Positions 34,868 to 43,528 of a stretch of DNA of 64,000 nucleotides are shown here, one piece after another. Position 1 is the stretch's first letter. Every line of letters begins with the position of its first letter. The translations under genes and the position numbers were made by a program. A model generated the notes under the pieces. The model was not told the DNA's origin and did not search any database. It saw only the letters and a list, made by a program, of their open reading frames with translations. Where the stretch lies: positions 1-64,000 of the forward strand of contig CAMQWJ010000002.1 in the NCBI GenBank assembly GCA_947038515.1. The letters are read 5' to 3'. Source of the DNA: an uncultured Fusobacteriaceae bacterium (GTDB lineage Bacteria > Fusobacteriota > Fusobacteriia > Fusobacteriales > Fusobacteriaceae).

Positions 34868-35689
34868 TTATCCTAATGCCACATCTAAAATCATCATTAA
34901 AGTGAACCCAATCATGACACCAATAGTTCCTGCATCATCATGTTGCTCTTCTTTTGCAGTGGGAATAAGCTCTTCTACTACAACATAAATCATAGCTCCA
35001 GCTGCAAATGATAGAGCATATGGCAATAAACTTCTAACTTTAATCACAAAAAATGCACCTAATAGCCCTGCTATTGGTTCCACAATCCCAGAAGCTTGTC
35101 CGTAAGTAAATGCTTTTAACCTTGAAAAACCTTCCCTTCTTAAAGGAATAGAAACTGCCGCTCCCTCTGGAAAATTTTGTAATCCTATTCCAATTGCAAG
35201 AACTATAGCAGAAGCTAAAGAAGCTGATCCAACTCCTAAACTTGCTGCACCAAAAGCTACTCCAACAGCAAATCCTTCTGGAATATTATGAAGTGTTATA
35301 GCAAGAACTAGTAATACACTTCTTTGCCAACTAGTTTTTACTCCCTCAACTTTATCTTTTTTTATCCCAACATGTATATGTGGAAGAATTTTATCAATAC
35401 ACCAAAGAAATAATCCACCTGATAAAAAACCAACAGCTGCTGGGATCCAAGGTTCTATCCCCAGTTCTTCTCCAAGTAGTATTGCTGGATTTAATAAAGA
35501 CCAAAAAGATGCAGCTATCATGACTCCAGAAGCAACCCCTAACATTAATCTCATTATTTTTTGATTAATTGTTTTAAAAAAAAATACTAATCCTGCACCA
35601 CAGGCAGTGACTCCCCAAGTAAATAAAGTTGCAATAAGTGTTTGTAATAAAGGATTATAGCCTTTAATATTTTCAATTATTATTTCCAT
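34868..35689 (-). CDS. ZIP-family metal transporter
   Basis: This 273-residue protein starts at the ATG at 35689, chosen because AAAGGAG stands just before it; the frame runs further upstream without such a site. It has eight hydrophobic segments, with the two metal-binding helices HNIPEGFAVGVAFG and QNFPEGAAVSIPLR that define the ZIP/GufA/ZupT family. It imports zinc or other divalent metals. A His-containing loop (LPHIHVGIKKDK) lies between segments three and four. It is single or cotranscribed with the two-component genes downstream (87-base gap, no terminator seen). Confidence 0.9.
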   Translation of the reverse strand: MEIIIENIKGYNPLLQTLIATLFTWGVTACGAGLVFFFKTINQKIMRLMLGVASGVMIAASFWSLLNPAILLGEELGIEPWIPAAVGFLSGGLFLWCIDKILPHIHVGIKKDKVEGVKTSWQRSVLLVLAITLHNIPEGFAVGVAFGAASLGVGSASLASAIVLAIGIGLQNFPEGAAVSIPLRREGFSRLKAFTYGQASGIVEPIAGLLGAFFVIKVRSLLPYALSFAAGAMIYVVVEELIPTAKEEQHDDAGTIGVMIGFTLMMILDVALG

Positions 35690-35797
35690 TTTAAAAACTC
35701 CTTTTTCTCTAAAATTTAAAATAGTAGACAACATACATAAAAAAAAGGTAAAATAACATAAAATCTGTGTTAGATATATTATACGATATTATTTTAA

Positions 35798-35841
35798 TAT
35801 TTACTTTAAAAGTATTCTTAAATATATTTTAAAAGTAAATA
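35798..35841. repeat. Imperfect inverted repeat upstream of the acyl ligase operon
   Basis: TATTTACTTTAAAA (35798-35811) and TTTTAAAAGTAAATA (35827-35841) pair with one bulged base. It lies 36 bases before the start codon in a divergent region. Half-sites recall the ATATTTAC element of the accD operator. Confidence 0.4.
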
Positions 35842-35876
35842 AAGTAAAATTTTTATTAAAATTCATTGGAGGAAAA

Positions 35877-38390
35877 ATGCAATATTTTTTATATGACCGA
35901 AAAAAAACTGCTTTGATTTTTAAAGACAAAGAGTATAGCTATTCTGATTTACTGAACAATGCACGATATTATAATTCTAAACTTAATATTTCCATTGGAG
36001 ATAGAGTTGTTTTATTTACTGAAAATAGACCTGAATTTATTTATTGCTTTTTTGGTATTATTGAAAAAGGCGGAATCTCTGTTAATATAGATTCAGGATA
36101 CAATGCAGAAGAACTTTCTCATATTTTTATTGACTCAACCCCAAAATATGTATTTACCTCAAATAAAAATTATAATATTGCTCTTGAAGCAAAAAAAATA
36201 GCTAATTCAAATGTTAACATTATTGTTTTTGATGAAAACGAAGACAATGAGAACAATCTAAATGTTTTATCAGACTCTAAGCCTATTTTGGCACCTCCAA
36301 TGGAACAGACTGTAGTTATTTTATATACCTCTGGGACAACTGGGACACCAAAAGGTGTTATGCTTACTTATGGTAATATTTTAACTAATCTTTTAGCCGT
36401 TCAAGAACTAGAATTATTAAGCGATAAAGATAGAATGTTATCATTTTTACCATTTCATCATATTTTACCTTTAGCCATTAATATCCTTATGCCATTATAT
36501 TTAGGATCACTTGTTGTAATTTCAAACGATTTATCTTCTGAAGCAATAAAAGCTTCTATGAATAAATATAAAATCACAGCTATGATTGGAGTTCCTAGAG
36601 TTTGGGAAATGTTCCATAAAGGAATAATGGGAATTATTAATTCTAAATTTCTTACTCGAACTCTTTTTAAAATTTGTGCTAAAATTCAATCCCCTGCCCT
36701 TAGTAAGACTATTTTCTCTAAAATACATAATGCTTTTGGTGGACACATGCGACTTTTAGCCTCTGGTGGAGCAAAACTAGAAAAAGAAATATTAAATGAT
36801 TTCACAACTATGGGATTTTTTATGCTAGAAGGATATGGAATGACAGAAACTTCTCCTCTTATATCATTTAATAGACCTGGTCATATTAGAGGTGGAAGTG
36901 TTGGTTTTCCACTTCCTGGTATCGAAATTAAAATTTCAGATGAAAATGAAGTTCTTGTTAAGGGACCTAATATTATGAAAGGATATTTTAATCAACCACA
37001 GGCAACATCAGAAGTGATTAATAAAGATGGTTGGTTTCATACTGGTGATTTAGGTCATTTTCATGATAACCACCTTATTTTAACTGGACGAAAAAAAGAA
37101 ATGATTGTTCTTTCCAATGGTAAAAATATAAATCCTGGTGATATTGAATCTGAGTTAATGAAGAAAACTTCTTTAATTAAAGAAATAGGAGTTGTTGAGC
37201 ACAACAAACATCTTCTTGCACTTATCTATCCAGATTTTGAACTAGCAAAAAAGGAAGGGATAGTTAATATAAAAGAGGAAATAAAATGGCAAATCATTGA
37301 TCACTATAATATTACTGCCCCTAATTATAGAAAAATATTGGAAACTAGAATTGTTTCTGTTGAATTACCAAAAACTAGAATTGGTAAATTACAAAGATTT
37401 AAGCTCCAAGAATTGATTCTTTCAGAAAAAAAACCTGAAGTTAAAGAAGAATTAAAAAATGAATTAAATGATAAATATATAAATACAAAAGAATATGTAA
37501 TTCTTGAAAAATATTTTAATAATCTTCATGAAGTAGATCGTATTACTCCTGACTCTCATTTAGAAATTGATCTTGGAATGGATTCTCTCGACAATGTTGA
37601 ACTTTTGTCTTATATCTCTACGACTTTTCAAATCTCTATTACAGAAGAAGATTTCTCAAATGCACAAACTGTTAAAGAACTAATAGCCCTTATAATAAAT
37701 AAAGGGGGTGATTTTAAAGAGGGAGAAGTTAATTGGAAAAATATTTTTGACGAAAAAATCTCTTATACATTACCAAAGTTCAATAAAATAATATGTTTTC
37801 CTTTTGATTTTCTTTTAAAATTATTTTTTAAAACCTATATAAAATTAAAGAAAGTTGGAATAGAAAATTTATCTGATTCTCCTACTATTTTTGTTGGAAA
37901 TCATCAGAGTATGCTTGATGCTTTTGCTTTTACTCAGATTCTCTCTTCTAATTTGAGAAAAAAAACATATTTTATGGCTAGTAATATTCACTTTTCTAGT
38001 GATTTTAAAATTTGGGTGGCTAAAAATTCAAATGTCATTCTTTTAGATATGAATAAAAATATAAAAGATAGTCTTAAAATTTCTGCTAAAGTCCTAAACG
38101 AAGGAAATAACCTTGTAATTTTTCCAGAAGGTGCCCGAGCTCGTGACGGTAAGCTTCAAGATTTTAAAAAAAGTTTTGCTATTTTATCAAAAGAATTAAA
38201 TGTTAATATTACTCCATTTGCTATAAAAAATGCATATAATCTAATGCCATATGGAAGTTCTTTGCCTAAACATGGTTCTATGGAAATTGAAGTTTTATCT
38301 CCTATCTCACCATCTAACCACACTGTTGATGAATTAGTTAGTGAAACAAGAAATTCTATAAAAAAAGTTGTATTCACAGAAGAAAAATGA
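35877..38390 (+). CDS. Fused acyl-adenylating enzyme, acyl-carrier domain and acyltransferase
   Basis: This 837-residue protein has three domains in order. An AMP-forming acyl-CoA/acyl-ACP synthetase spans about 1-510 (P-loop YTSGTTGTPKG at 150-160, GYGMTET near 320, TGDLG, TGRKKEMIVLSNGKNI). A carrier domain spans about 535-610, with DSL Ser570 as the phosphopantetheine site. A PlsC-type 1-acylglycerol-3-phosphate acyltransferase spans about 640-835 (NHQSMLD at 675-681, FPEGARARDG at 749-758). It could activate a free fatty acid, hold it on its own carrier and place it on a lysophospholipid. E. coli Aas has the acyltransferase first and no carrier domain. Ribosome site GGAGGAAAA. First of a three-gene operon. 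Confidence 0.88.
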   Translation: MQYFLYDRKKTALIFKDKEYSYSDLLNNARYYNSKLNISIGDRVVLFTENRPEFIYCFFGIIEKGGISVNIDSGYNAEELSHIFIDSTPKYVFTSNKNYNIALEAKKIANSNVNIIVFDENEDNENNLNVLSDSKPILAPPMEQTVVILYTSGTTGTPKGVMLTYGNILTNLLAVQELELLSDKDRMLSFLPFHHILPLAINILMPLYLGSLVVISNDLSSEAIKASMNKYKITAMIGVPRVWEMFHKGIMGIINSKFLTRTLFKICAKIQSPALSKTIFSKIHNAFGGHMRLLASGGAKLEKEILNDFTTMGFFMLEGYGMTETSPLISFNRPGHIRGGSVGFPLPGIEIKISDENEVLVKGPNIMKGYFNQPQATSEVINKDGWFHTGDLGHFHDNHLILTGRKKEMIVLSNGKNINPGDIESELMKKTSLIKEIGVVEHNKHLLALIYPDFELAKKEGIVNIKEEIKWQIIDHYNITAPNYRKILETRIVSVELPKTRIGKLQRFKLQELILSEKKPEVKEELKNELNDKYINTKEYVILEKYFNNLHEVDRITPDSHLEIDLGMDSLDNVELLSYISTTFQISITEEDFSNAQTVKELIALIINKGGDFKEGEVNWKNIFDEKISYTLPKFNKIICFPFDFLLKLFFKTYIKLKKVGIENLSDSPTIFVGNHQSMLDAFAFTQILSSNLRKKTYFMASNIHFSSDFKIWVAKNSNVILLDMNKNIKDSLKISAKVLNEGNNLVIFPEGARARDGKLQDFKKSFAILSKELNVNITPFAIKNAYNLMPYGSSLPKHGSMEIEVLSPISPSNHTVDELVSETRNSIKKVVFTEEK

Positions 38391-38430
38391 TACTATGTAA
38401 AAAACACTTGTTATTTTAAAGGGAGGAACT

Positions 38431-40887
38431 TTGAATTTCATTAAAGATTATAATAAAACTGCAATTATTTATGGAGAAACTTCTATTAACTATAAAGAGC
38501 TTATTGGATATAGTAAAAGTTATAGTTCTCTTATAAATATTAATAGAGAAGACAGGGTCATTATTTACATGGAAAATCGTCCTGAACATATTTATTCTTT
38601 TTTTAGTATTTGGGATAAAAAGGGAACTGCTATCTGCTTAGATGCTACTTTTACATCTTCAGAATTAGATTACTACTTTTTAGATTCCAACCCTAAATAC
38701 ATTTTTACATCTGAAAAAAATAAACTTAATACTCTTGAAGCTTTAAATAGAATTGGAAGTAATACTCCTGTTATCGTTGTTGATAACATCGAAAACACTT
38801 ATTCAGGAAATGACTATACTATTCAACCTCCTGAAAAAGAAGATACTTGTCTTATTTTATATACCTCTGGTACTACTGGAAACCCTAAAGGAGTCATGCT
38901 TACCTTTGATAATCTACTTATTAATATTGAAGGTCTTGACTCTCAAAAGGTTTATCTTCCTGAAGATAGGTTTCTTGGATTATTACCACTGCATCATATT
39001 TTTTCAATTATAGGAACTGCGATTATTCCTCTTTCTAAAGGGGCTACTCTTATATTTTTAACTGAACTTTCTCCTGAAAATATGGTTAAAGCTCTTAAGG
39101 AACATAAAATAACTGTAATGCTTGGAGTTCCAAGAATTTGGGAAGCAATGTTAAGAAAAATACTTCTTAAAATAAATTCATCAATAATTAGTAAGTCTGT
39201 TTTCAAAATTGCTAAATTAATTAATAATAAAGCATTTAGTAAAATAGTTTTTAAAAAGGTACATGATGAATTTGGCGGACATCTGAGATTCTTTGTTTCT
39301 GGTGGTTCTAAGTTAAATGGACAAATTGCTAAATCTTTTCTAACGCTAGGAATTGAAATTTTAGAGGGATACGGTCTTACTGAAACTGCCCCTATGATTG
39401 CATTTACTCATCCGAATAATGTTATACCTGGTTGTGCAGGCAAACTTTTACCAGGTATAGAAACAGTTATTGCTGAAGATGGAGAAATTCTTGTAAGAGG
39501 TAGAAATGTTATGAAAGGTTATTACAACAAACCTGAAGCAACTGCTGAAGCCATTGATGATAAAGGATGGTTTCATACTGGTGATTTAGGAACTTTAAAA
39601 GGTGAAAACTTATATATCACAGGACGAAAAAAAGAGATGATTGTTCTTTCCAATGGTAAAAATATAAATCCAGTTGAAATTGAAGATTGGATAATCTTTA
39701 ATTCTAACTTAGTAAATGAGGTTGCAGTAGTTGAATATGATTCCAAACTAACTGCTATCATTTATCCTAATTTTCAAAAAGTTCATGAAGAAGGTATAAA
39801 TAATATAATCGAAACATTAAAATGGGGAGTCATTGATACCTATAATCATACTGTTCCATTATACAAAAAGATTTTAGTCATTAAAATTTTACAAGTAGAA
39901 CTTCCAAAAACTAAACTTGGGAAAATAAGACGTTTTATGATACCTGAACTTCTTAACGAAGTAGAACAAGAGTCTGTAGTTCACAGTGAACCTACGTATC
40001 AAGAATATATAGAATTAAAAGAATTTTTATCACTTCTTAAAGAAAAAAAGATTTCACCAAATGCACATTTAGAACTTGATCTTAGTCTAGATTCACTAGA
40101 TATCACTGAACTATTTGCATATATTGAAAATAACTATGGAGTTATTGTCGAACAAACTTTGATAACTCAATATCCAACAGTTGAAAAACTTTCTGAATAT
40201 TTAAAAAGTAACAACAACACTGATATTATTAAAAATTCTGATAAAAATTGGAGTTCTGAACTTAATTCTGTATCAAACATCAAAATTAAAAATTCATGTT
40301 TACCTTTTTTAATTGGATTTCTTTGTAAGCCACTATTCTGGTTTTATATTAAACAAAATCTAAGTGGAAAAGAGACTCTTGTTGATACCCCTTCAATTTA
40401 TGTTGGAAATCATCAAAGTTTTCTAGATGTATTTTTAATTAATAATGTCATACCTAAGTTTTTATTACACAAAGGATTCTATATAGCAAAAATTAAATAC
40501 TTTAAAAATCCTCTTATGAAATTTGCAGCTACTCACTCTAATATTATTCTTTTAGATATTAATAGTAATGTCAGAGAAGCTCTTAAAGAGGCTGCAAGAG
40601 TCCTTAAGTCTGGTGGAAGCATTATTCTCTTTCCAGAAGGTGTTCGTTCAAGAGATGGAAAAATACGAGAATTTAAAAAATCTTTTGCTATTTTATCAAA
40701 AGAACTCAATATCCCTATTACTCCATTTGGTATAAAAGGAGCATATTCTTTACTTTCTCCTACAGATAAATTTCTTAAATCTGGAACTGTTGATTTTAAA
40801 TTTTTCCCTAGAATTTATCCTGAAACACTTTCTGTTGAAGAAATTGTTGAAAAAACACACTCTACCATTAAAAGTTGGGTAGAATAA
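38431..40887 (+). CDS. Second fused acyl-adenylating enzyme, carrier domain and acyltransferase
   Basis: This 818-residue paralog of the preceding gene starts at TTG (38431) behind GGGAGGAACT. It has the same architecture: synthetase (YTSGTTGNPKG at 144-154), carrier DSL Ser555, acyltransferase NHQSFLD at 660-666 and FPEGVRSRDG at 734-743. All catalytic motifs are intact, so it is not a decaying copy. Divergence from the first copy is clear in the N-terminal 140 and carrier regions, so the two probably differ in acyl-chain or acceptor choice. The gap after the first gene is 40 bases. Membrane-surface location is inferred from the substrates. Confidence 0.88.
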   Translation: MNFIKDYNKTAIIYGETSINYKELIGYSKSYSSLININREDRVIIYMENRPEHIYSFFSIWDKKGTAICLDATFTSSELDYYFLDSNPKYIFTSEKNKLNTLEALNRIGSNTPVIVVDNIENTYSGNDYTIQPPEKEDTCLILYTSGTTGNPKGVMLTFDNLLINIEGLDSQKVYLPEDRFLGLLPLHHIFSIIGTAIIPLSKGATLIFLTELSPENMVKALKEHKITVMLGVPRIWEAMLRKILLKINSSIISKSVFKIAKLINNKAFSKIVFKKVHDEFGGHLRFFVSGGSKLNGQIAKSFLTLGIEILEGYGLTETAPMIAFTHPNNVIPGCAGKLLPGIETVIAEDGEILVRGRNVMKGYYNKPEATAEAIDDKGWFHTGDLGTLKGENLYITGRKKEMIVLSNGKNINPVEIEDWIIFNSNLVNEVAVVEYDSKLTAIIYPNFQKVHEEGINNIIETLKWGVIDTYNHTVPLYKKILVIKILQVELPKTKLGKIRRFMIPELLNEVEQESVVHSEPTYQEYIELKEFLSLLKEKKISPNAHLELDLSLDSLDITELFAYIENNYGVIVEQTLITQYPTVEKLSEYLKSNNNTDIIKNSDKNWSSELNSVSNIKIKNSCLPFLIGFLCKPLFWFYIKQNLSGKETLVDTPSIYVGNHQSFLDVFLINNVIPKFLLHKGFYIAKIKYFKNPLMKFAATHSNIILLDINSNVREALKEAARVLKSGGSIILFPEGVRSRDGKIREFKKSFAILSKELNIPITPFGIKGAYSLLSPTDKFLKSGTVDFKFFPRIYPETLSVEEIVEKTHSTIKSWVE

Positions 40888-40889
40888 TT

Positions 40890-41216
40890 TTGAATAATTG
40901 TTGGTATATATATATGATACGTTGTGAAAACAATTCTCTTTATACTGGCATTACAACAGATTTTAATCGAAGATTTTTAGAACATTCTTCTGGAACTGGT
41001 GCAAAATATACTAAAATATTTAAACCAAAATATTTTGAAATAATTTTCTTTACTGAAAATAGGTCTTTTGCTTCTCAAATAGAGTTTACTATAAAAAAAT
41101 TTAGTTCAAAAAAAAAGGAAGAGTTAATTTCAAATCCTAGCCTTTTTTTACAGAAGTTAAATTTAAAATTTAATTTTGAAATTTTTTTTCTTACTTCAAA
41201 ATTAACCTCTAATTAA
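40890..41216 (+). CDS. YhbQ-type GIY-YIG domain protein
   Basis: This small nuclease-fold protein (about 109 residues) has WYIYMIRC (the GIY part), LYTGITTDFNRRFLEH (YIG part with the catalytic-type Arg) and a Glu in SQIEFTIKKFS. This is the compact UPF0213/YhbQ type of unclear function, possibly in DNA repair. I prefer TTG at 40890 (LNNCWYIYMIRC); an ATG at 40875 would overlap the upstream gene by 13 bases. Neither has a strong ribosome site, so translation may depend on the upstream gene. It is last in the acyl-ligase operon, before a terminator. Confidence 0.8.
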   Translation: MNNCWYIYMIRCENNSLYTGITTDFNRRFLEHSSGTGAKYTKIFKPKYFEIIFFTENRSFASQIEFTIKKFSSKKKEELISNPSLFLQKLNLKFNFEIFFLTSKLTSN

Positions 41217-41228
41217 AATCTTAAAAAT

Positions 41229-41280
41229 AAAAAGAAGTCATTAACTCTCTCAAAGGAGAGAAATTAAATGGCTTCTTTTT
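41229..41280. terminator. Bidirectional terminator between acyl-ligase and folate operons
   Basis: AAAAAGAAGTCATT and AAATGGCTTCTTTTT form the outer stem, with an inner CTCTC/GAGAG helix. It serves converging operons. Confidence 0.82.
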
Positions 41281-41314
41281 ATTAATTTTTTTATTTAAAT
41301 AAATATAATTTTTT

Positions 41315-42124
41315 TTATAATAGTTTTTCTACAATAGAAAGTGCCCTTTTATGACTTCTAACATTATGAACTCTTATTATTTTCACACCTTTAGTTATAG
41401 CTAAAATATTAATCCCTAACGTTCCATCATCTCGTTCTAAAGGAGATAACTGCATCTCTTCACCAATAAATTTTTTTCTTGATACTCCAAGGAGAACGGG
41501 AGCAATAGAAATCAATTCTTCCAATCTTAAAAGAACTTCTATGTTCTCTTTGCTACCTTTGGCAAATCCTATTCCCGGATCAATAATAATTTTATTTCTT
41601 TCTATTTTATTCTCTGATGCAATTTCAAAAGTTCTCTGATAAAATTTTTTCATACTCTCTATAATGTCTTCTGAATAATTTTTATCCTTTTTATTATGCA
41701 TCGCTATGACTATTGCACTATATTTTGAAACAATCTTTCCCATTTCTCCATTATCTTTTTGTAAACCCCATATATCATTTACTATATGAGCACCATTTTT
41801 CAAACATTCTTCAGCAACTTGATACCGATAAGTATCAATGGAAATTAAACAATCAAAATTTTTAGAAATAGCCTTAATTATGGGAACTACCCTATTAATC
41901 TCTTCTTCTACTGTTATTTCAAGATATCTTGGTCTTGTAGATTGACCTCCAACATCAATTATGTCAGCTCCGTCATCAAGAAGTTTTTTAACTTGATTAA
42001 CTGTAGTTTCTATATCTATAAAATTACCATCTCCTGAAAAAGAATCAGGTGTCACATTTAAAATTCCCATTATAAGAACTTTTTTACTCAAATCTATTAT
42101 TTTCCCATTACTTTCTAACTTCAT
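41315..42124 (-). CDS. folP: Dihydropteroate synthase
   Basis: This 269-residue TIM-barrel enzyme joins 4-aminobenzoate to the pterin pyrophosphate, and is the sulfonamide target. Signatures are MGILNVTPDSFSGDG, GADIIDVGGQSTRP, SIDTYR, VNDIWG, IDPGIGFAKG and GVSRKKFIG near the end. The length is normal. The start overlaps the folB-folK stop by one base. It is last gene of the folate operon, ended by the terminator at 41229. Confidence 0.95.
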   Translation of the reverse strand: MKLESNGKIIDLSKKVLIMGILNVTPDSFSGDGNFIDIETTVNQVKKLLDDGADIIDVGGQSTRPRYLEITVEEEINRVVPIIKAISKNFDCLISIDTYRYQVAEECLKNGAHIVNDIWGLQKDNGEMGKIVSKYSAIVIAMHNKKDKNYSEDIIESMKKFYQRTFEIASENKIERNKIIIDPGIGFAKGSKENIEVLLRLEELISIAPVLLGVSRKKFIGEEMQLSPLERDDGTLGINILAITKGVKIIRVHNVRSHKRALSIVEKLL

Positions 42125-42945
42125 TATTTACCCCTAGTTATTAATCTCTCTAATTGTAAAATTGTTTTTTTCTCTAAAGGATGAATAAAATTTGGTGCAA
42201 TCTCTGCTAATGGTATTAATACAAATGCTCTTTCACATATATACGGATGAGGAACAGATAAATTATTTTTTTGGTATAATTCATCATTAAAAAAGAGAAT
42301 ATCCAAATCTATTATTCTAGGTCCCCATTTTTTATCTCGAATTCTTCCCATATCTTTTTCAATATCTAAAAGTAAATTTAAAAATTCTTCACATGGAAAA
42401 AGAGTTTCTACTTTTAGACAAGCATTTAAAAAATTTTCTTGTATTATATCCCCAAATGGTTCTGTTTCTAAAAAAGTACTTACATTTTTTATTTTTGTAT
42501 TGGATATTTTACTGATTTTCTCAATAGCAACTTCCAAATTTTTTCTTTTATCACCTATATTACTACCTATTGATAGATAAATAATATTTCTTGAACGCTG
42601 TATTTCAACACTCACATAATCAAAATGCTTTTTTATTGGTGCCCAAGGTTTTTTTACTATGACTTCAACTTTTGAAATTAGAGGGTAACAAGAAAGTATT
42701 TTTTCAGCTATTTTTTCAGCCAATGTCTCTATTAAATCAAAAGAATCTGAAAAAAATACCTTTTCAATATCCTCTGCTACATTACCATAATGAGTAGAAG
42801 ATTCCAACTCTCCACTTACTCCTGCTTTTCTTGTATCTGTCTCCATCCGAACTGAAATAATAAATTTCTGTTCTAAAAATTTTTCTTCTTTAAAAACTCC
42901 ATGATTGCCTATAAATTCTAAATTTTCAATACATATTCTATCCAT
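42124..42945 (-). CDS. folBK: Fused dihydroneopterin aldolase and pterin pyrophosphokinase (FolB-FolK)
   Basis: This 273-residue bifunctional protein has two parts. Residues 1-118 are dihydroneopterin aldolase (IENLEFIGNHGVFKEEK, DLIETLAEKIAEKIL, VEVIVKKPWAPI). Residues 120-270 are 6-hydroxymethyl-dihydropterin pyrophosphokinase (YLSIGSNIGDKRKNLE, TEPFGDIIQENFLNAC, WGPRIIDLDILFF, VPHPYICERAFVLIPL). It catalyses two consecutive steps between the FolE product and FolP. Both active sites look complete. Such fusions are known in several bacteria. It lies 19 bases after folE. Confidence 0.95.
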   Translation of the reverse strand: MDRICIENLEFIGNHGVFKEEKFLEQKFIISVRMETDTRKAGVSGELESSTHYGNVAEDIEKVFFSDSFDLIETLAEKIAEKILSCYPLISKVEVIVKKPWAPIKKHFDYVSVEIQRSRNIIYLSIGSNIGDKRKNLEVAIEKISKISNTKIKNVSTFLETEPFGDIIQENFLNACLKVETLFPCEEFLNLLLDIEKDMGRIRDKKWGPRIIDLDILFFNDELYQKNNLSVPHPYICERAFVLIPLAEIAPNFIHPLEKKTILQLERLITRGK

Positions 42946-42964
42946 CTTTCACCTCATATTTTAT

Positions 42965-43516
42965 TTATTTTAATAATGCTAACAGCTCCAATCTTAAATT
43001 TGAATTATTTTCAAAACATCCTTTTCCTACTGTGGTAATCATTTTACTTCCTGCTGCTTTAACACCTCTCATTGTCATACATAAATGTTCCGCTTCAATT
43101 CTTATATATACACCTTGACAAGCTAACTCTTTATATATAGTCTCAGCTATTTCCTCTCCTAATCTTTCTTGAAGTTGTGGTCTCTTTGAATAAGTTTCAA
43201 TCACTTTTACTAAATCCCCAAATCCCACAATTTTTCCATTAGGAATATAACCAATATCTATTTTTCCAAAAAATGGTAAAAAATGATGCTCACACATGGA
43301 GTAAAATATAATATTTTTTTCTACTATCATACTATTGTTATCTACTGAAAATTTTCTCTTTAAGTGCTCATTAGGATTTTTTCCTAACCCTGAAAAAATT
43401 TCTCCATAAAATTCACTTATTCGTTTGGGAGTATTTTCAATAACTTCATTAGAGATGACTTTTCTATTGTTATCAAGTTCAAGAATTATTTCTTTAAATT
43501 TTTTTTCTATCTTCAT
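42965..43516 (-). CDS. folE: GTP cyclohydrolase I
   Basis: This 183-residue enzyme opens GTP to dihydroneopterin triphosphate, the first committed folate step. MCEHHFLPFFGKIDIGYIPNG carries zinc ligands Cys and His, QLQERLGEEIA and HLCMTMRGVK carry the second Cys ligand and catalytic residues. The length is typical. It lies 12 bases after the gltS-like gene and 19 before folB-folK, in one operon. Confidence 0.96.
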   Translation of the reverse strand: MKIEKKFKEIILELDNNRKVISNEVIENTPKRISEFYGEIFSGLGKNPNEHLKRKFSVDNNSMIVEKNIIFYSMCEHHFLPFFGKIDIGYIPNGKIVGFGDLVKVIETYSKRPQLQERLGEEIAETIYKELACQGVYIRIEAEHLCMTMRGVKAAGSKMITTVGKGCFENNSNLRLELLALLK

Positions 43517-43528
43517 ATTACACTCCTA

